A stretch of 64,000 nucleotides of DNA from CAVTLG01 sp963802635 (GTDB taxonomy: Bacteria > Chloroflexota > Ktedonobacteria > Ktedonobacterales > Ktedonobacteraceae). The notes under the pieces were generated by a model. The model searched no databases. It was not told the DNA's origin and saw only the letters and a program-made list of their open reading frames with translations. Of the stretch, positions 55,194 through 63,733 are shown in pieces. Location of the stretch: positions 2,542,001 through 2,606,000 of the forward strand of contig CAWDJJ010000001.1 in the NCBI GenBank assembly GCA_963802635.1, written 5' to 3'. Each line of letters starts with the position of its first letter. Position 1 is the stretch's first letter. The position numbers and the translations under genes were made by a program.

Positions 55194-55979
55194 ATGCCAC
55201 GTTTGAAACCCGCACCGGGGTATGTTACATCAACAGAAGCCGCAAAGATGCTCGACATTAGCGACGCAACACTTTCTACTTACGTCAAAAATGGATGGCT
55301 GAAACGCTATGGACCACCGGAAAGAAAACACAAGTTTTATAAGGAGAGTGAAATCAGAGCGCTAATTGCATCACGCAACACGTTTGATGAGTATCAAGAA
55401 TGGATACCAGCCACTTTTTCTTTTGCTACGCCTGAAGATATACCTGTCATCGCTGATATCGATGAGAAAATCTTTAATGAAAAAGAGGAAAGCGCAGAAC
55501 CAAAAGAAGTATACACACGTTGGATAGGCGAAACGTATCTTCGCTGGATGCAAAAGAATCCAGAGACATTCTTTGTCTTACGAAACAACCAAGACAAGAT
55601 TGTTGGCTTCGCCTCGCTTGTGCCAATGAAAAAAGATACGATGAACCGTTTCATAAAAAACGAAATCAAGATGAGCGATATCCCATCTGATGACATAGAA
55701 CTTTTTGAACCGGAAAAGCCGTTACACTTATATGTTATGGCACTCTGTGTTGATCCAACATACAATGTATCCATTAAGCGTAGGTACGGAGCAGGGTTGA
55801 TAAGAGGGTTGTTTGCCTTCTTGTTGGAACTTGCGCAAAAGGGCATTGAAATTGAAACAATCACAGCACGAAACCAGAAAAACAAACCAGATGGCAAAAA
55901 GCTTTTACAAAAATTGGGTATACCCCAGCTACGTTCCTCTGATCCAGACATGTATTCTCTTTTCTGTCAGAGTTGCTGA
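55194..55979 (+). CDS. HTH-GNAT fusion regulator
   Basis: 261 residues from ATG 55194, supported by AAAGGAG. The N-terminal winged HTH (GYVTSTEAAKMLDISDATLSTYVKNGWLKRYGPPERKHKFYKESEIRALIASRN) is MerR/HTH_17-like. The C-terminal part (about 75-261) looks like a GNAT acetyltransferase (FSFATPEDIPVIADIDEKIF, FFVLRNNQDKIVGFASLVPM, HLYVMALCVDPTYN, RRYGAGLIRGLFAFLLELAQKGIEIETITARNQ). It faces the long inverted repeat and may be the element's master regulator; the substrate is unknown. Confidence 0.75.
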   Translation: MPRLKPAPGYVTSTEAAKMLDISDATLSTYVKNGWLKRYGPPERKHKFYKESEIRALIASRNTFDEYQEWIPATFSFATPEDIPVIADIDEKIFNEKEESAEPKEVYTRWIGETYLRWMQKNPETFFVLRNNQDKIVGFASLVPMKKDTMNRFIKNEIKMSDIPSDDIELFEPEKPLHLYVMALCVDPTYNVSIKRRYGAGLIRGLFAFLLELAQKGIEIETITARNQKNKPDGKKLLQKLGIPQLRSSDPDMYSLFCQSC

Positions 55980-56111
55980 CTCTGGATATCCTGACCTAGT
56001 GGAATACTGCAACACACTTGCAGAGTGGAGGCAAAAAATATCACACAACACAAAAATACAATCTTATTCATAGCAAAAACGCCAGCATAGACATTTCCAA
56101 GAGGAGCAACA

Positions 56112-57464
56112 ATGACAACAACGCAAGATATACGCCAAGCAGTACATCAAACTATGTCCACTGCAATCGATAACCTAAAGCAATTAGTAAGCATACCATC
56201 TATCGCCACACAGGGCTATCCACGTGAGCAAGTACTAGAGGCCGCCCGCGTCACTCAAACACAGTTAAAGACAGCAGGCTTTCAGCAGGTACACCCACTA
56301 GAAGGGCTTGCCGGAGGCTACCCCGCCATCTACGGAGAAATCGAGGGACCTCCTGGTACACCAACGGTGCTACTTTACGCACACTACGACGTTCAGCCAT
56401 CAGGGCAAGTGCAAGGATGGGATAGTCCGCCATTTGAGCCAACAGAACGAGACGGACGTCTCTATGGACGTGGAGCCGCGGACAATAAATCAGGTATAGC
56501 TGCACATATAGCGACTATCCAGACATTTAAAGGTAAACCACCAGTCGGGATCAAAATCATTGTAGAAGGCGATGAAGAGTTTGACAGTAGCCTAACAACA
56601 TACATACCGCAACATCCCGATCTATTCAAAGCTGACGTTATCATCATAGGCGATCACGGCAATATCACTGTCGGGCAGCCAACACTCACAACAACATTGC
56701 GCGGGTACGCAGAGCTAACGGTAGAGGTAAGGACGCTCACAGATCAAGTGCACAATGGTGTCTTCGGTGGTCCGGTTCCAGATGCATTAGTAGCCCTATG
56801 CAGAATGATCGCAACACTACATGACAAAAATGGGCACATATCCATCAAAGGATTAGAGCCAGACCAGCAGGGGGAAAACGCGCCGGTTGAAATACCAGAA
56901 GAAGCATTTCGCAAAGCTGCCAATTTACTACCAGGAGTAGACCTTATCGGGAATGCTCCTGTCAGCGCACAACTGTGGAGAGGCTACTCAGTAAACGTTA
57001 TCGGGCTTGATGCTCCAGCTACCAACAATGCATCAAACGCGCTGATCGATATGGCGCGGGCACGTATTAATTTACGTGTTCCAGCAAGCCAGAGTGCAAA
57101 GCGAGCGCTAGAACTCCTCGCACAACACCTAGAAACAGTTGCACATTGGCACGCCAGAGTCACAATTAGCGAGAGCCATGCAAACAATGGCTTCACCGCA
57201 AAAACAGATGGCCCTGCATACACGAAAGCGCATCAAGCATTGAAGGAGGCATTCAACAAAGACGTGCAGATCACAGGGGATGGTGCCTCTATACCGCTCA
57301 CAAACGTACTTCGTGAACAATTTCCACAAGCAGAAATCATCATCTGGGGCGCAGAAGACTTAGCTGCTCGCATTCATGGCCCAAATGAGAGTGTTGACTT
57401 AGAGGAGCTAGAGCAAGTAACCTTAACACAATCCTTGTTCTTAAAGAAGCTGGCACAAAAGTAA
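56112..57464 (+). CDS. M20-family peptidase / dipeptidase
   Basis: 450 residues. Zinc-binding features of M20 enzymes: VLLYAHYDVQPSGQVQGWDSPPFEP (His and Asp), GRLYGRGAADNKSGIAAHIA (bridging Asp), IIVEGDEEFDS (Glu-Glu), IIGDHGN in the usual sD position and AARIHGPNESVDLEEL (final His). A lid domain is present (LRGYAELTVEVRTLTDQVHNGVFGGPVPDALVAL). Full length for the family. It hydrolyses dipeptides or related amides in the cytoplasm. As the only metabolic enzyme here it is probably cargo. Confidence 0.93.
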   Translation: MTTTQDIRQAVHQTMSTAIDNLKQLVSIPSIATQGYPREQVLEAARVTQTQLKTAGFQQVHPLEGLAGGYPAIYGEIEGPPGTPTVLLYAHYDVQPSGQVQGWDSPPFEPTERDGRLYGRGAADNKSGIAAHIATIQTFKGKPPVGIKIIVEGDEEFDSSLTTYIPQHPDLFKADVIIIGDHGNITVGQPTLTTTLRGYAELTVEVRTLTDQVHNGVFGGPVPDALVALCRMIATLHDKNGHISIKGLEPDQQGENAPVEIPEEAFRKAANLLPGVDLIGNAPVSAQLWRGYSVNVIGLDAPATNNASNALIDMARARINLRVPASQSAKRALELLAQHLETVAHWHARVTISESHANNGFTAKTDGPAYTKAHQALKEAFNKDVQITGDGASIPLTNVLREQFPQAEIIIWGAEDLAARIHGPNESVDLEELEQVTLTQSLFLKKLAQK

Positions 57465-57481
57465 GAGACAACAAGAGTTAG

Positions 57482-57518
57482 AACCACCTGAGTAGCGAAA
57501 GTTGCAAGGGTGGTTTTT
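57482..57518 (+). terminator. Terminator after the M20 peptidase gene
   Basis: AACCACC and GGTGGTT form a 7-bp stem with a 20-base loop, followed by TTT, 18 bases after the stop codon. Confidence 0.55.
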
Positions 57519-58050
57519 CATATCATAAACCATGAGACCTTACGTATAGTTGCATTAAGTGGCGGTGACGTCATATTCTATACTGCATATCATTTTTAAA
57601 TAGGTCATTTGATCTACGTTGACATAATAATCTCAATACATGTACAATACTTGTTGATTAGGAATGCTTTTGTAGTTTGACTTACTTAGATAACTTCTTG
57701 TCCATCAGTTGAAAGATAAGAATATGGATATAAGCCAAATACTACAAGCCCTCCATCATCCTACATTGGCAGATGCACTAGGAATATTTTCCGCTCTTTC
57801 TGTAATTATTGGAGCGGTAACTGGACGTAAAGCATATGATGTCCATGTCTACCACCACAACGAAACGCCTGAACTAGAGCAAGGGCTACAATTTACCACA
57901 GTCGTATTATTTATAGTGTCCGTGGCATGCATGACCGCTCTTGTATTCATACTAGATCCCTCACTTAATACATTTCTATTCATCTCATCTACTCCCATTC
58001 CCACACCTGCCCCTACAGAACAGGCAAAAGCAACGATCCAGACCTTTTAC

Positions 58051-59847
58051 ACTCATGGTTCGCTCAAATTTTGACGAGATTTCAAAATTGTAATACACTA
58101 CAAGCATGAAAGAAACGTTGAACATTGAAACTGAACGTGTAGATGATATTGCGCTGTTACTAGCACACATGCAGCGCATGAATATATCTGAGCTGCTAGA
58201 TAAGCATATCCCAGTTCATGGCAATCGGAAGGGATTAAGCGTAGGGAATGTGACGATGGTTTGGCTCTCCCATATCCTTTCAGAAGCGGATCATAAAATG
58301 CACCATGTACAAGAGTGGGCAATGCGACGAAAAGAAATACTACGTGGCTGCGGGTTGAAGACGCTTGAACAACAAGATATGACAGATGATCGTCTTGCAG
58401 ATATTTTACATGCTCTAAGCAGCGATATCCATTGGTCAGCATTTGAACAGGATTTGATGGGAAGCCTGGTACGAGTGTATGATATGCAAAAAGCACGGAT
58501 ACGTGTTGATACGACCAGCGTCATGAGTTATGCTGAAGTGAGTGAACAGGGATTACTGCAATTCGGGCACAGCAAAGACCATCGACCTGACCTGCCACAA
58601 CTCAAACTGGTGCTCGCAAGTTTGGATCCTTTGGGAATGCCATTGGCGACAGAAGTGATTTCGGGTGAAAAGGCAGATGACCCGGTGTACCTGCCGATCA
58701 TAAAGCGGGTGCGTGAAGGACTCAAAAGGGAAGGACTGTTGTATATAGGAGATTGCAAGATGGCAGCATTTCAAACGCGTGCGACCATTCAATCCTCGAA
58801 AGACTTTTATTTATGCCCTCTTTCAGCCATACACATCTCATCACAGCAACTCCAGCAAGAAGTAGATACCTTGAGAAAGAACGGAGATCCGCTCATAAAG
58901 GTTGAACGCATGAATGAGAAAAATGAGCATATTTGTATTGCTCAAGGATATGAAATGAGCCAAGAGCTGGATAGCGAGAGAGATGGGCAGATATCTGCAT
59001 GGACGGAACGCCGATTGCTGATCCAATCAACAAGTGGAGCAGAAGGAGCGAAGCGTTCTTTGCTAGAACGCTTAGAAAAAGCAGAGCAAGCTATACAGGA
59101 GCTATTGGTGAGAAAGCAAGGAAAGCAGCGCCTAAAAACACGTGTGGAAGTAGAGAGAGCCATACAAGAGGTGTTAAAGATATTTCGCGTGGAAGATTTA
59201 TTAGAGATTGCTATTTATGAAGAAAAGCGGGAAATACCAGTTCGTACTTATAGAGGAAAAATCTCCTCAGCACATCAAGAGAGCCTTTTTACGATCAAGA
59301 GTGCACGAGTGGAAAAAGCACTCGAGTATACTATAAGTCATCTGAGCTGGCGTGTCTATGTTACGAATCAGGAAAAAGAATATCTTTCTTTAGAACAAGC
59401 TGTAGAGGCATACTATGATGAATATCTTGTTCGAGCGGTGCTTCGGGCGCCTCAAAGGACATCCTTTCTCATTGGCTCCTCTCTATGTGCAGCGTGATGA
59501 TCATCGAGTAGGATTAGTGCGCTTGTTGACGATTGCTTTGCGTGTTTTAACGCTATTGGAAGGTGTCGTTCGTCAACGTTTACAAGAGCTGAAGGGAGAG
59601 CTTGCCGGACTCTACGCAGGAAATCCCAAACGTCGCACGAATCAACCGACTGCGGAACGATTATTGGAAGCCTTCCATGAAGTGACGCTTACCATCGTTC
59701 GTGCTCCTGGGTTCATACAGCGCCATATTACGCCGCTTTCTTCTCTTCAGCAAGAAATTTTAACGTTATTAGGCTTTACGCCTGTCATCTATTCTCAATT
59801 GGCGGATGATTCTTAATTTCCATCTGGAAAATGAGCGAACCATGAGT
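58051..59847 (+). mobile_element. IS1634-type element with TTAC target duplication
   Basis: 1797 bp, with ends ACTCATGGTTCGCTCA (left) and its complement at the right (59832-59847), flanked by TTAC at 58047-58050 and 59848-59851. It carries one transposase gene with a single frameshift. Because the disrupted gene is otherwise intact, the insertion is recent. Confidence 0.88.
58106..59816 (+). pseudogene. IS1634-family transposase, one frameshift
   Basis: MKETLNIETERVDDIALLLAHMQRMNISELLDKHIPVHGNRKGLSVGNVTMVWLSHILSEADHKMHHVQEW, then ARIRVDTTSVMSY (first Asp), LYIGDCKMAAFQTRATI (second Asp) and, after the shift, VERCFGRLKGHPFSLAPLYVQRDDHRVGLVRLLTIALRVL (Glu region). One extra T near 59431 (CTTGTTCGAG instead of CTTGTCGAG) breaks the frame. 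Repairing it gives about 570 residues, normal for the family. Confidence 0.88.
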
Positions 59848-60150
59848 TTACAATGACATCAATAAGAGAGAGTACCAATCTGCATACAATCTGACAAATG
59901 GTCTCAATTTACCATATAGCACGTTTGCTAGTGGTTACTCAAGCACAGAACACCAAGATATCTCTTTTGAGAACGCAAAACAACTTGCGAATGAAGATAT
60001 ACAAATAACATTTATGATCAAAGCAATAGAGAAGCATTCAAATGTCACATGCACTCAAAATTATTCTGCTATGGACACAGTCAGAATAGACCATGGCATT
60101 TACAAAATTGTGAAAGCAAGCCAAAAACGCTTAGGCACGTGCACATAAAA

Positions 60151-60169
60151 TGACAGTTTATTGACAGTT
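60151..60169. repeat. Arm-type repeat near attR
   Basis: TGACAGTTTATTGACAGTT, identical to 39685-39703 and in the same orientation, 115 bases inside attR. Confidence 0.7.
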
Positions 60170-60283
60170 TAGCCGATTCATTCGTATCACTTTGTATAGA
60201 GCCATTTAGAGAAGAATATATTTTTCGGTCGCGCTACAGGCTCATGGAGCAAGGTAGAAAGCCAGTTCTAAAAACCTTGAAAA

Positions 60284-60308
60284 GAGTTCGACTCTCCCTC
60301 ATCTCCAC
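60284..60308. repeat. attR: 25-bp copy of the ssrA 3' end
   Basis: Exact repeat of 39589-39613. It lacks the terminal CCA (CACTATG follows), as expected for an att copy outside the tmRNA gene. A second integrase module begins just beyond it, so this site is also the left boundary of a second element. Confidence 0.93.
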
Positions 60309-60316
60309 TATGCACA

Positions 60317-60354
60317 AAGGCTAGAAGTAAGGGCATAAACCCGCTTCTAGCCTT
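60317..60354. terminator. Bidirectional terminator next to attR
   Basis: AAGGCTAGAAG and CTTCTAGCCTT form an 11-bp stem followed by GTTTTATG. It sits right after the att core, the same place as the terminator after attL, showing that both elements share one end design. Confidence 0.75.
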
Positions 60355-60449
60355 GTTTTATGAGACTGGCTATGTTTCGACAAATCCATTAGGGGAGCTT
60401 TTTGACATCCATTTTGACACCCAGCAGCAATTTGATATCTACAACGGCG

Positions 60450-61578
60450 CTAACCAAACAAATCATCGAACTTATCAGCAATCCCTTGCTGCATAGGTGG
60501 CAAGATATGACCATATATCCCAAGCGTCGTTGTAATATCCTCATGACCGGCAAGGTCTTGTATAGAGCGAGGCATCAACACCCATCGCCAGGAGCAACGT
60601 AACCACGCTATGGCGTAGATCATGAAAGTGCATATGTGGCAACCCTGCTTCTTTTAACACTTCATCAAACAACTTAAGCAAGTAACGAGGATTAAGATAA
60701 TTGCCCTCTAGCCCACAGATAACTAAACCGAGATCATGCCAATCATCACCAGCTTTTGCACGCTGTTCCAATTGCTGTTCCTGGTACGACACCAACCGAC
60801 TGACAACAAAAACTGGGAGCACAATCTTGCGTCTACTCTTCTTTGTTTTTGGTTGTGTCTCAACATAGCCATAGTGGTTAATATAATCCACGGTATGGTT
60901 CACGGTAAGGACACCAGTAGCAAAATCAATATCAGACCAACGCAATGCCAATAACTCGCCTCGACGCATACCAGTTGTGAGAGCCAGCGTTAGAAGGATC
61001 TCTAGCCTATGACCACGAACAGCAGCCAAGAGGCTACGCGCTTGCTCCAAATTTAAAGGCTGCATTTCACGTCGAACCAAAGACGGAGGCGTAACCGCAT
61101 CAACCACATTCTTAGAAACTAAATTCCACTTGACTGCATTGTCAAGCGCATTATGCAGCAAACCATGAACAGAATGCACCGTCTTCGTAGACAAACTGTT
61201 CTTTATCATCTTGGTATAGAATGACTGGACGTTCTGAGGTTTCAACTTCTGTAACTGTATATTCCCTAGTGTGGGAGCAATATAACTATTGATCAGCTTT
61301 TTATATTTTACGTAACTGCTTATACGTAAGCTAGGCTTTTTTACTTCTTCTAGCCATTGCTCCAAGTACACACCTAGCTTCACCTTCGACCCATCTACAA
61401 GCAACCCATCCTCATCGTCACGCTGAGCTTTACGCAGCTTCTCGAGTGCTTCTTGCTGACCATCACCATACACATAACGGCGCTTCCCTTCAGAAGTATA
61501 AAAGGTCCCTTGCCAGCGTCCATCTTTACGCTGAGTTACACCACCATCACCGTGAGCACGACGACCATGTTTAGCCAT
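60450..61578 (-). pseudogene. int: Second tyrosine integrase, frameshift near the C-terminus
   Basis: Similar in design to the first integrase: GDGGVTQRKDGRWQGTFYTSEGKRRYVYG, YLEQWLEEVKKPSLRISSYVKYKKLINSYIAPTLGNIQLQKL, TTGMRRGELLALRWSDIDF and HFHDLRHSVVTLLLAMGVD. Near 60565 one extra base shifts the frame; the proper continuation is SIQDLAGHEDITTTLGIYGHILPPMQQGIADKFDDLFG, with the last His and catalytic Tyr, ending at TAG 60450-60452. Either the enzyme is dead or the base is an assembly error. It points toward att at 60308. Confidence 0.88.
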
Positions 61579-61593
61579 AATCGCACCTCCATA

Positions 61594-61797
61594 TTAAGCA
61601 ATATCTTCGTGATCTTTAAGCCACTGTTGCAACGAGTCTGGATGAACACGACGAGCACCTCGTAATACTATGGAAGGCAAACCCTCATGATAGATGTAGT
61701 TATAAACTGTCGAACGGCACACTCCTAACATAACAGCAACATCTGCTACGCTTAACAGCAATTTTTGGGCTGTAGAAGCCTTTTTACGACGAGCCAT
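61594..61797 (-). CDS. xis: Second excisionase-like HTH protein
   Basis: 67 residues from ATG 61797 (MARRKKASTAQKLLLSVADVAVMLGVCRSTVYNYIYHEGLPSIVLRGARRVHPDSLQQWLKDHEDIA), preceded by GGGAGG. A clear paralogue of the protein at 40921 (LLLSVxDVAxxLGVCxxTVYN). It pairs with the second integrase. Confidence 0.85.
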   Translation of the reverse strand: MARRKKASTAQKLLLSVADVAVMLGVCRSTVYNYIYHEGLPSIVLRGARRVHPDSLQQWLKDHEDIA

Positions 61798-61967
61798 AGA
61801 ACACCTCCCTTTAAAACAGGTAATCATCTAACGCGCTATAATCAACGATACACTTATTTTGATGTTCATATAGTTTTCCGGACTTTACTATCAACAGTGG
61901 TCATGATGCACTTGTACGACGAAAATAGTATGAGAACTTTTTCAGAGAATACATCTGCTGTTTGTTA

Positions 61968-62156
61968 TCAATCGCTTTTCTGAATGATCTTTATACCAAC
62001 CGATAATTGAGTATGGCGTTCAGAAACTTCAAAAAAGTTCTTGCTATGACGCATTGCGAATATCAGGACGCATTCTTTCAACTCAGATAGCACTGCTTCT
62101 CCCTTTCTGGTTTCTTCTTCTTCGATGAATACAAGCACACGTCTATACGTGCTCAT
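61968..62156 (-). CDS. Small hypothetical protein of the second element
   Basis: 62 residues (MSTYRRVLVFIEEEETRKGEAVLSELKECVLIFAMRHSKNFFEVSERHTQLSVGIKIIQKSD). It starts two bases after the stop of the large membrane protein gene, whose end supplies an AGAAGGGA ribosome site, so the two are likely co-translated. No family recognised. Confidence 0.5.
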   Translation of the reverse strand: MSTYRRVLVFIEEEETRKGEAVLSELKECVLIFAMRHSKNFFEVSERHTQLSVGIKIIQKSD

Positions 62157-62158
62157 GT

Positions 62159-63547
62159 CTACAATCCCTTCTGTGTGGACTCAGTGTCTGCTGGTGCCGG
62201 TGCGTGCTGTGCCACTGCTTCTGCTCGCACGATGTCGCTTTCTCCCTCCACTTGTACGGTCCTATCCTTTTGCGGAGCCGGTATCAATGGAACCGTTTTC
62301 TGTGGGGCCAATGTTTCCGGCTCTGGTGCTCGTTGCTCCGTTTGTATTGAAGCCATACCAGCTTCTTGATCATCCTCTGTGGACTTCGACCGGATTTTGT
62401 GCTGATACCACGTTGTGGCAGCGTTCCGATTACAACGGGCTTTCTCGGCTAATCGGCGACCTGAGACCCGTTCGTTCGCGTTCACGAGTTGCTGGTAAGC
62501 GACCTCCAAGCGAACGTTGCGCTCCGCTTCATGCTCTTCTCTCGCCTGTTCTTCCCATTCCACACTGTGGCTTGCGGTCTGCATTGATGTTTCGAGTGGC
62601 AACATGGCACTTTCCGATGCTTGCGCTGTCATCGGAGAAAGAGCGGACTTGACCTCTTCAAGCATGGCGTGTCGTACCTCAACAAGGGATGGGTGTAAGA
62701 GTGGCACGATGGCTCTGGCAATCTCTTGATAGTCGAGCGATGGGACCGCCGTCGGTGCTACCAATGGAGCTACTGCCTGTGCAATTTCTGGATAATTGAG
62801 TGGCGCTGGTTCCAATGGTTTGACTTCGTGAAGAATACTGGCTCTGAGTTCATGAAGATGAACTGCCAGGAATGGCATCAGAGCGTGAGCGATCTCTTGA
62901 TACTCCACTGACGTTGGAACTGGTTGTGGTGGAGTCGGTGCTGAGAGGCGGTGTTGGTGCTTGCCAATGGTGGCACGAATGAGTCCGATGAGTCCATAGA
63001 GCCAGCCTGCAAGGCAACGAATGGAGAGTGCTGTCCCTGACGCCTGCCCAATACGCCCGTCATGGCTTGCAAAGGTGCAAATGGTGTAGACCGTCATGCT
63101 GAAAAAGGTCGCTGTCGGTAGTGTGTAGAGCACGGCCCACAGAGACGCTCCTACTCTGCGGGTACCGCTCTTCTCGTAGAGTGCTGTGCTCCAATGCTGG
63201 TAGGTTGTCACGATGGCATGAAAGAGGATGACCTCTGGCAACAAGCTAAATGCAAGGAGGCTCAATGAAGAGAGCGCAGTGGCTGTGCCTCCAAGTATGG
63301 CGGTAAAATTGGGCGCAACGTAGGTCGCGGTAATCCACAGGGTGGCAAACAGCAGGGCCGTTTCTGCGATGCGTCCGCTCGTCAGCACGACCCAGCGGCC
63401 AAGCGCCACGATGAAGTGTCCGTTGAAAAAGAAGCCGGTGACAGAGCCGATGAGGCAGAGGATGCCGTAAAGGGTGGGATGCTTTTGCCTCTGTTCATGC
63501 CAGAAGCTTTGAGCCTCATGCATGGTGTGTGGTGCGATAGTCGTCAC
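62159..63547 (-). CDS. Membrane protein with repeated helical motif and C-terminal HTH-like segment
   Basis: 462 residues, GTG start (63547) with AAGGAGC upstream. About five transmembrane helices in the first 210 residues (TLYGILCLIGSVTGFFFNGHFIVALG, ETALLFATLWITATYVA, SLLAFSLLPEVILFHAIV, ASLWAVLYTLPTATFFSMTVYTIC, LAGWLYGLIGLIRATI). Then comes a cytosolic part with three copies of a Y-x-E-I-A-x-A-x-x-P-[FL] motif (VEYQEIAHALMPFL, LNYPEIAQAVAPLV, LDYQEIARAIVPLL), and finally RVSGRRLAEKARCNRNAATTWYQHK, an HTH-like helix pair, and a Pro/Glu tail. It may tether DNA to the membrane. No family recognised. Confidence 0.65.
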   Translation of the reverse strand: MTTIAPHTMHEAQSFWHEQRQKHPTLYGILCLIGSVTGFFFNGHFIVALGRWVVLTSGRIAETALLFATLWITATYVAPNFTAILGGTATALSSLSLLAFSLLPEVILFHAIVTTYQHWSTALYEKSGTRRVGASLWAVLYTLPTATFFSMTVYTICTFASHDGRIGQASGTALSIRCLAGWLYGLIGLIRATIGKHQHRLSAPTPPQPVPTSVEYQEIAHALMPFLAVHLHELRASILHEVKPLEPAPLNYPEIAQAVAPLVAPTAVPSLDYQEIARAIVPLLHPSLVEVRHAMLEEVKSALSPMTAQASESAMLPLETSMQTASHSVEWEEQAREEHEAERNVRLEVAYQQLVNANERVSGRRLAEKARCNRNAATTWYQHKIRSKSTEDDQEAGMASIQTEQRAPEPETLAPQKTVPLIPAPQKDRTVQVEGESDIVRAEAVAQHAPAPADTESTQKGL

Positions 63548-63733
63548 AACTGCTCCTTCTTTTCTGATGAATCATCCTCTGTACAGAGGAGTGATAGCAT
63601 TGCATGCGATGGTAGGTGGTATCTCGTTTTCGTAAGAGGTACGCTTCATACCAAATTTTCATACTTCCCCCCTATTTTCTTTCTTCCTTTGTTACTCTGA
63701 CAAAGAACACGTCAAGATCCATTGACCACAGAG

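Larger units (their letters stand above)
57724..60148 (+). pseudogene. Membrane-anchored, possibly NTF2-like protein, split by an IS
   Basis: Part 1 (57724-58050): MDISQILQALHHPTLADALGIFSALSVIIGAV, a second helix FTTVVLFIVSVACMTALVFIL and a Pro/Thr linker, ending KATIQTFY. Part 2 (59852-60148): NDINKREYQSAYNLTNGLNLPYSTFASGYSS... to KRLGTCT. Removing the IS1634-type element and one copy of the duplication TTAC restores the frame across QTFY-NDINKREY. The sequence around the join (xFYxDINxxxYxxAYNL) resembles NTF2-like folds. The original would have about 208 residues. TTG 57709 is an alternative start. Confidence 0.8.
39589..60308. mobile_element. Integrative element at ssrA, about 20.7 kb (mobilizable- or satellite-type)
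   Basis: Bounded by the 25-bp direct repeat, with an integrase gene next to attL transcribed toward it, an excisionase-like gene behind it, and 19-bp arm-type repeats near both ends. One long leftward gene train (40921-54565) carries replication, DNA-modification and membrane functions; a rightward arm (55194-60148) carries regulatory and cargo genes. No coupling ATPase, type IV secretion, capsid or terminase gene was recognised. Only the right-arm membrane gene is damaged (by an IS), so the element core looks functional. Confidence 0.88.

Noticed and set aside
39589..60308. Complete conjugative element or prophage
   Set aside because: No VirB4, coupling protein, capsid, portal, terminase or tail gene was recognised, so only a mobilizable or satellite-type element is supported.
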